In this document: piece after piece, positions 59,452-64,000 of the stretch | How the letters are laid out: each line of letters starts with the position of its first letter | How positions within the stretch are numbered: the first letter of the stretch is position 1 | Assembly: GCF_018905915.1 (NCBI RefSeq) | Contig: NZ_CP064782.1 | Coordinates: 1,488,001 to 1,552,000, forward strand | Source: Azospira inquinata | GTDB taxonomy: Bacteria > Pseudomonadota > Gammaproteobacteria > Burkholderiales > Rhodocyclaceae | Direction of reading: 5' to 3' | Length of the DNA: 64,000 nucleotides | Program-made: the position numbers and the translations under genes | Notes under the pieces: model-generated | Seen by the model: the letters and a program-made list of their open reading frames with translations, nothing else | The model's database searches: none | Told to the model about the DNA's origin: nothing

Positions 59452-62016
59452 ATGGGCAAAAAGTTGATCATTGCCGAAAAGCCTTCCGTCGCCGCGGACA
59501 TTGCCCGCGCTTTGGGCGGCTTCACCAAACAGGACGACTTCTACGAAAGCGACGCCTATGTGCTTTCGTCGGCGGTCGGCCACCTGCTGGAACTGGCGGC
59601 GCCGGAGGAATTCGAGGTCAAGCGAGGCAAATGGTCCTTCGCTAACCTGCCGGTAATTCCCCCCCATTTTGACCTGAAGCCCATTGCCAAGACCGAGTCA
59701 CGCCTCAAGTTGCTGACCCGGCTGATAAAGCGCAAAGAGGTAGACAGCCTCATCAACGCCTGTGACGCGGGACGGGAAGGGGAACTGATCTTCAACTACA
59801 TCGCCCGGCACGCCAAGACCACCAAGCCGGTACAACGGCTATGGCTGCAATCCATGACCCCGGGCGCTATCCGGGAAGGCTTTGTCCGCCTGCGTCAGGG
59901 CGAAGCAATGCAAGGCCTGGCGGACGCCGCCATGTGCCGTTCCGAATCCGACTGGCTGGTGGGTATCAACGGCACCCGGGCCATGACCGCTTTCAATTCC
60001 AAGAGCGGCGGCTTTCACCTGACCACCGTGGGCCGGGTGCAAACTCCCACCCTGTCTCTGGTGGTGGCTCGGGAGCGGAAAATCCGGGAATTCAAGGCCC
60101 ATCCCTATTGGGAAGTGGAAGCCACCTTCGGTGCCGCTGCTGGAGAATATCTGGGCAAATGGTTCGATACGGGCTTCAAGGGCAAGGCCGAGGATGAACA
60201 CGCCCGGGCCGACCGGGTCTGGGATGAAGCCAAGGCCAACGCCCTCCAGGCCAAGTGCCAGGGCAAGCCGGGCACGGTGACGGAGGAAGCCAAGCCTTCC
60301 ACCCAGCTTTCCCCCCTGCTCTATGACCTAACCAGCCTGCAACGGGAAGCTAACAGCCGCTTCGGCTTTTCCGCCAAGTCCACCCTGGGCCTGGCCCAGG
60401 CGCTGTACGAAAAGCACAAGGTACTCACCTATCCCCGGACCGATGCCCGGGCCCTGCCGGAAGACTATCTGGCCACGGTGCGCACCACCCTGGAAATGCT
60501 CAAGGGAGACAACGGAGCCAAGGGGACGGAAAGCTTCGTCGCCGACCGCTACGGTGTCTTTGCTGGCCAGATTCTGAAGGGCGGTTGGGTGGTCCCCAAC
60601 AAGCGCATTTTCAACAACGCCAAGATTTCTGATCACTTTGCCATCATCCCCACCACCCAGGCCCCCAAACACCTGTCCGAGCCGGAGCAAAAGCTTTACG
60701 ACATGGTGGTCAAGCGCTTCCTGGCCGTGTTTTTCCCGGCGGCGGAACACCTGGTCACCACCCGGATCACCCAGGTGGAAGGGGAATCCTTCAAGACCGA
60801 AGGCAAAGTTCTGGTAAAAGCAGGCTGGCTGGCCGTTTATGGTCGGGATAACCAAACCGGTGAGGAAGGCAATCTGGTCCCCGTGGCCCCCAAAGAAACG
60901 GTAACCGCCCAAGAAGTGGCGGTCACGGCGCATGAAACCAAACCCCCTGCCCGCTATTCGGAAGCCACCCTGCTGTCCGCCATGGAAGGGGCGGGCAAGA
61001 TGGTGGATGACGAAGAACTCCGGGCCGCCATGGGTGGCCGAGGTTTGGGTACCCCAGCCACCCGGGCCCAGATTATCGAAGGCCTGATTAACGAACAGTA
61101 CATCCACCGGGACGGCCGGGAACTTATCCCCACGGCCAAAGCTTTCTCCCTCATGACCCTGCTCAACGGCCTAGGTGTGGCGGAACTCACCTCTCCCGAA
61201 CTGACGGGGGAATGGGAATGGCAGCTGGCCCGCATTGAGCGGGGCGAACTTACCCGCCATGATTTCATGGATGAAATCGCCGATATGACCCGGCGCATCG
61301 TGGAGCGGGCCAAGAGCTACGACAGCGACACCATTCCCGGGGATTTCGGCGAACTGACCACCCCTTGCCCCAAGTGCGGCGGCAAGATTCGGGAAACCTA
61401 CAAGAAATTCCAATGTTCCGACTGCGACTACGGCCTCTGGAAAATTGTCGCAGGCCGCCAGTTTGAGCCCGGGGAAATCGAAACCCTGCTCACCCAGGGC
61501 CAGGTGGGGCCCCTCACCGGCTTCCGCAACAAAATGGGCCGGCCCTTCAACGCCATTATCAAACTGAATGACAAGAAGGAACCGGAGTTCGATTTCGGCC
61601 AGGACAAGGGGGACGAAGCCGGGGCAGAACCGGTGGATTTCTCCGACCAGCAGTCCCTGGGGATTTGCCCCAAATGCGGGGCGCCGGTGTACGAACACGG
61701 CATGGCCTATGTCTGTGAAAAGTCCGTGGGCCCGGCCAAGACCTGCAATTTCCGCTCCGGAAAAATCATTCTCCAGCAGCCGGTGGAACGGGAGCAGATG
61801 GAGAAACTGCTCACCACCGGCCGTACCGATCTCTTGAAAAACTTTGTCTCCGCCCGCACCCACCGGAAGTTCTCCGCTTTCCTGGTCCGGGCTCAAGACG
61901 GCAAAGTGGGCTTCGAGTTCGAAAAACGGGAACCCAAGGCCGGAGCGAAGAAAGCCCCCGCCAAAACCACGGGGAAAAAGCCTGCCGCCAAGAAAACGGC
62001 AGACACCACGGAATAG
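59452..62016 (+). CDS. topB: DNA topoisomerase III (type IA), zinc-ribbon C-terminus
   Basis: An 854-residue type IA topoisomerase that relaxes or decatenates DNA through a 5'-phosphotyrosine. The N-terminal TOPRIM begins Leu-Ile-Ile-Ala-Glu-Lys-Pro-Ser, as in TopB rather than TopA, and has Asp-Ala-Gly-Arg-Glu-Gly-Glu. The catalytic Tyr lies in Leu-Thr-Tyr-Pro-Arg-Thr-Asp. Unlike E. coli TopB (653 residues) it has C-terminal zinc ribbons (Cys-Pro-x-Cys-Gly-Gly with Cys-Ser-Asp-Cys, and Cys-Pro-x-Cys-Gly with Cys-Glu...Cys) and a Lys/Ala-rich tail. It occupies the topA position after smg. The ATG at 59452 opens the conserved start. Confidence 0.9.
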   Translation: MGKKLIIAEKPSVAADIARALGGFTKQDDFYESDAYVLSSAVGHLLELAAPEEFEVKRGKWSFANLPVIPPHFDLKPIAKTESRLKLLTRLIKRKEVDSLINACDAGREGELIFNYIARHAKTTKPVQRLWLQSMTPGAIREGFVRLRQGEAMQGLADAAMCRSESDWLVGINGTRAMTAFNSKSGGFHLTTVGRVQTPTLSLVVARERKIREFKAHPYWEVEATFGAAAGEYLGKWFDTGFKGKAEDEHARADRVWDEAKANALQAKCQGKPGTVTEEAKPSTQLSPLLYDLTSLQREANSRFGFSAKSTLGLAQALYEKHKVLTYPRTDARALPEDYLATVRTTLEMLKGDNGAKGTESFVADRYGVFAGQILKGGWVVPNKRIFNNAKISDHFAIIPTTQAPKHLSEPEQKLYDMVVKRFLAVFFPAAEHLVTTRITQVEGESFKTEGKVLVKAGWLAVYGRDNQTGEEGNLVPVAPKETVTAQEVAVTAHETKPPARYSEATLLSAMEGAGKMVDDEELRAAMGGRGLGTPATRAQIIEGLINEQYIHRDGRELIPTAKAFSLMTLLNGLGVAELTSPELTGEWEWQLARIERGELTRHDFMDEIADMTRRIVERAKSYDSDTIPGDFGELTTPCPKCGGKIRETYKKFQCSDCDYGLWKIVAGRQFEPGEIETLLTQGQVGPLTGFRNKMGRPFNAIIKLNDKKEPEFDFGQDKGDEAGAEPVDFSDQQSLGICPKCGAPVYEHGMAYVCEKSVGPAKTCNFRSGKIILQQPVEREQMEKLLTTGRTDLLKNFVSARTHRKFSAFLVRAQDGKVGFEFEKREPKAGAKKAPAKTTGKKPAAKKTADTTE

Positions 62017-62040
62017 GGGCTAGCCCCTTTCCAGCACCCA

Positions 62041-62068
62041 AAAAAGGGCCCCTCGGGGCCCTTTTTTC
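62041..62068. terminator. Bidirectional terminator after topoisomerase III
   Basis: AAAAAAGGGCCCC and GGGGCCCTTTTTT form a long stem around a TC loop, with A- and T-tracts on both sides. It separates the plus-strand dprA-smg-topoisomerase run from the convergent reductase gene. Confidence 0.92.
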
Positions 62069-62113
62069 ATGGAAGGGATCGGAAAAGCATCCCCAAGGGG
62101 CGTTTCCCTTCTC

Positions 62114-63259
62114 CTAGACCAGCACCGGCGGCACCTGGGTTGCCAGGGCCTGCTTTTCCTGCACCCCATCCCCGGCCAGGGCAAAGCCCAGCAGGTTGCC
62201 GGCCCCATCCTTGAACAGGGCCCGGGCCCCGGTTTCTTCCACCCTTTCCTCCCAGCCCCCCTGGACACCGGGAGCGGGGGGACACACCACCACGGGGCAG
62301 GCAGGGGTCTTTACCGCCACCGGCATGGCCGGATAAACCACCGCTGTGGGGGTCCCCGCCAGAGTGGCCGCCAGGGCCCGGGAAGCCTGCATAATGGGCA
62401 GTACGAAGGGCAACACCAGACCAGCCACCTCAGCCCCGTCCCCCAAGGCGAAAATATTGGCATCAGAAGTCGCCAGCTGGCGATCCACCACAATGCCCCG
62501 ATTGACCGTAAGACCGGCTTCCTGGGCTAATCCCAGCCGGGGGCGCAGTCCCACGGCGGAGAGCACCACGTCCGCTTCCCCGGTCTTGCCCTGGGCCGTG
62601 GTGAGGCCATAAGCCCCCGGCCCGCCTTCCACCCGGGCCACTGAATCCTCCAGCTGCCAGCTCACCCCTGCGGCCGCCAGACGGTCCCGGAAAAAGCCCG
62701 CCACACCGGGAGGTAACAAACGTCCCAGGGGCAGGGGAGAGGGATCGTAAATGGTGGGGGCATAGCCTCCCTTCACCAGGTCATTGGCAAATTCACAGCC
62801 AATCAACCCGCCCCCCAGAATGGTCACCCGCCGAGCACCGACCAGCTTTTCCCGGAAACGGGCGTAATCCCCCAGGTCATTGACGGACAATACGGTTGCC
62901 GCCCCGTCTCCCTGCAAGGGTAAGCGGATGGGATCGGCGCCGGTTGCCAATACCAGGCGGGAATAGGTCTGCTCCCCACCAGCCCAAGAAACTCGCTGGG
63001 CGGCCCGGTCGATGGCCTGCACCCGTACCCCGGGGATGAGGCGCAAATTGAGTTGGGTGGCAATCTTCTGGGCGGGAGTATTAACCAGGGTAGCCCCGTC
63101 CTTGCCGTTGGCCAGAGCATTGGAGAGCATGGGCTTGGAGTAGAAATCCCCGGAATCGGAGCAAATCATGACCAGGGGCACTTCTTTATCCAATTTCCGC
63201 AATTCCCGGGCCAGCCCGTAACCGGCCAGCCCGGAGCCGATGATGACAATGGGTTCCAC
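62114..63259 (-). CDS. FAD/NAD-dependent rubredoxin reductase-like oxidoreductase
   Basis: A 381-residue flavoprotein. The N-terminal FAD site is Ile-Val-Ile-Ile-Gly-Ser-Gly-Leu-Ala-Gly-Tyr. The NAD(P)H site is Val-Thr-Ile-Leu-Gly-Gly-Gly-Leu-Ile-Gly-Cys-Glu, and the second FAD contact is Ile-Phe-Ala-Leu-Gly-Asp-Gly-Ala-Glu. Architecture and C-terminal domain match NADH:rubredoxin reductases (pyridine nucleotide-disulphide oxidoreductase family without the redox cysteines). Being immediately downstream of rubredoxin and rubrerythrin on the same strand, it most likely passes electrons from NAD(P)H to rubredoxin. Confidence 0.88.
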   Translation of the reverse strand: MEPIVIIGSGLAGYGLARELRKLDKEVPLVMICSDSGDFYSKPMLSNALANGKDGATLVNTPAQKIATQLNLRLIPGVRVQAIDRAAQRVSWAGGEQTYSRLVLATGADPIRLPLQGDGAATVLSVNDLGDYARFREKLVGARRVTILGGGLIGCEFANDLVKGGYAPTIYDPSPLPLGRLLPPGVAGFFRDRLAAAGVSWQLEDSVARVEGGPGAYGLTTAQGKTGEADVVLSAVGLRPRLGLAQEAGLTVNRGIVVDRQLATSDANIFALGDGAEVAGLVLPFVLPIMQASRALAATLAGTPTAVVYPAMPVAVKTPACPVVVCPPAPGVQGGWEERVEETGARALFKDGAGNLLGFALAGDGVQEKQALATQVPPVLV

Positions 63260-63319
63260 GGCAACTCTCCTTAATTTTTTTAGGGTGTTTTCTGTTGGGA
63301 TTGGGGTCAGGCTATTTTT

Positions 63320-63484
63320 TTAGAGGGCTACCATTTCGAAATCGGACTTGCCCACCCCGCAATCGGGACAGCACCAGTCTTCCGGTACATTTTCCCATTT
63401 GGTCCCCGCCGGGATACCTTCATCGGGCAACCCCAAGGCTTCGTCGTAGATGAAACCGCAAACGATACATTGCCATTTTTTCAT
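63320..63484 (-). CDS. Rubredoxin
   Basis: A 54-residue iron protein. The two Cys pairs that hold the single iron are present: Cys-Ile-Val-Cys-Gly near residue 6 and Cys-Cys-Pro-Asp-Cys-Gly near residue 39, with the typical Gly-Phe-Ile-Tyr-Asp-Glu, Ile-Pro-Ala-Gly-Thr and Val-Pro-Glu-Asp-Trp between them. It carries electrons from the reductase at 62114 to rubrerythrin. It lies 60 bases upstream of the reductase and 71 bases downstream of rubrerythrin. Confidence 0.95.
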   Translation of the reverse strand: MKKWQCIVCGFIYDEALGLPDEGIPAGTKWENVPEDWCCPDCGVGKSDFEMVAL

Positions 63485-63555
63485 GATGAAACTCCTAAAA
63501 TTTATTTTCTGCTTAAAAGTTAAAACTTCAGTATTTTCGAATACTTTTGCAAAAA

Positions 63556-64000
63556 TCAGCCTTTGACCTTAGCCAAAGTCTCTTTGTAGTGGTTGGCGTG
63601 CCGTTCTTCAACCCGGGCCAAAGCAGCGAAACGCTTGGCAGCCTTGGCTAAAGTGGCGGCAAACTGTTCCGCATGTTCCTTGGATTCAGCGATCTGCTGA
63701 TCGATCTCGGAAACCGCGCCGTGATGGCCTTCCTGCTCTGCCGTCTCACGGAATGACGGATACATTTCCGTATATTCGTAAGTTTCGCCAGCGATGGCCA
63801 TTTCCAGACATTTTGCCGGGGACAAAGTGGCCGCCGGATAGAGCAGATCCAGGTGACCGAAAGCATGCATCACTTCCTGATCGGCGGTGGCTTCGAAAAC
63901 CTTGGCGGTTTCTTCGTCGCCCATGGCCCGACAGATCTTGGCGAAGTAGCGGTACTTGATGTGGGCCATGGATTCGCCGGCGAAGGCGCCTTCCAGGTTT
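63556..64000 (-). CDS. Rubrerythrin, ferritin-like domain, partial (5' end outside window)
   Basis: A di-iron peroxide-reducing protein, open to the window edge (148 codons visible). The ligands are seen in [29 protein letters not shown], and a C-terminal Glu-Glu-Arg-His-Ala-Asn-His-Tyr. The protein ends after the four-helix domain and has no fused C-terminal rubredoxin domain; a separate rubredoxin gene follows instead. With the reductase the three genes form an electron chain from NAD(P)H to H2O2, useful in a microaerobic organism. A Met at 63969 lies inside the conserved domain and is not the start. Confidence 0.93.
   Translation of the reverse strand, partial: NLEGAFAGESMAHIKYRYFAKICRAMGDEETAKVFEATADQEVMHAFGHLDLLYPAATLSPAKCLEMAIAGETYEYTEMYPSFRETAEQEGHHGAVSEIDQQIAESKEHAEQFAATLAKAAKRFAALARVEERHANHYKETLAKVKG

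Noticed and set aside
1..64000. CRISPR arrays, tRNA and rRNA genes
   Set aside because: No regularly spaced repeats and no recognisable tRNA or rRNA sequence were seen on reading; a dedicated tRNA scan was not possible.

Overview
The window looks like a chromosomal segment of a GC-rich betaproteobacterium, probably of the Rhodocyclales (Azospira/Dechlorosoma-like). This rests on the codon style (GCC/CTG/CCC-rich), the def-fmt, dprA-smg-topoisomerase and rsmB-DUF4390-ntrY-ntrX gene orders, and beta-type DUF families (DUF1840, DUF2164). It is an inference from gene order and protein resemblance, not from rRNA. A perfect parS centromere palindrome at 54995-55010 and two TTWTNCACA DnaA boxes near 16.6 kb suggest the region lies in the origin-proximal part of the chromosome.

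Left part (1-24.2 kb) is mostly core chromosome: a partial DOMON-like gene, a radical SAM protein, a PACE-type small efflux pump, murB, a divergent amidase/M61 peptidase pair, carbonic anhydrase, succinyl-CoA:acetate CoA-transferase, fructokinase (mak), a YiiM-like MOSC protein, priA, hemE, the rsmB-DUF4390-ntrY-ntrX operon and a cation diffusion facilitator. Two low-GC intrusions stand out. One is a gene of unknown function between murB and the amidase (4.07-5.04 kb). The other is a 2-kb segment (10.67-12.67 kb) that has entered the 5' end of mak and regenerated its start with synonymous codons.

Centre (24.73-54.57 kb) is a 29.8-kb genomic island inserted into an S1/P1-type nuclease gene exactly at its conserved His-Gln-Pro-Leu-His codons. 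The two gene halves lie 29.8 kb apart and would join in frame across a shared 6-bp core, CCACCA. At the left end is a translationally coupled operon of three large tyrosine recombinases plus a small coiled-coil protein; the right end is AT-rich. This is the tripartite layout of the GInt class of islands (ginABCD). The cargo includes a metallophosphoesterase/DEDDh exonuclease pair, a 1170-residue SF1-type helicase, an XRE regulator, and a VgrG/lipase-effector/Tli4-like immunity module without other type VI secretion genes. It also holds secreted RNase T2 and DNase II homologues, a ParBc_2 protein, a DUF2235 hydrolase, small DUF3761 and DUF2628 proteins, and a 997-residue membrane KAP NTPase. 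A frameshifted second metallophosphoesterase, an unrecognised 232-residue protein and an IS3-family (IS150 group) insertion complete it. The cargo reads as inter-bacterial competition, secreted nucleases and probable defence functions carried by one mobile island.

Right part (54.57-64 kb) returns to core genes: the 3' half of the nuclease, a bidirectional terminator that also contains parS, fmt-def on the minus strand, then lysM-dprA-smg-topoisomerase III on the plus strand. The window ends in a minus-strand rubrerythrin-rubredoxin-rubredoxin reductase cluster for oxygen/peroxide protection; rubrerythrin runs off the edge. No tRNA, rRNA or CRISPR array was seen.
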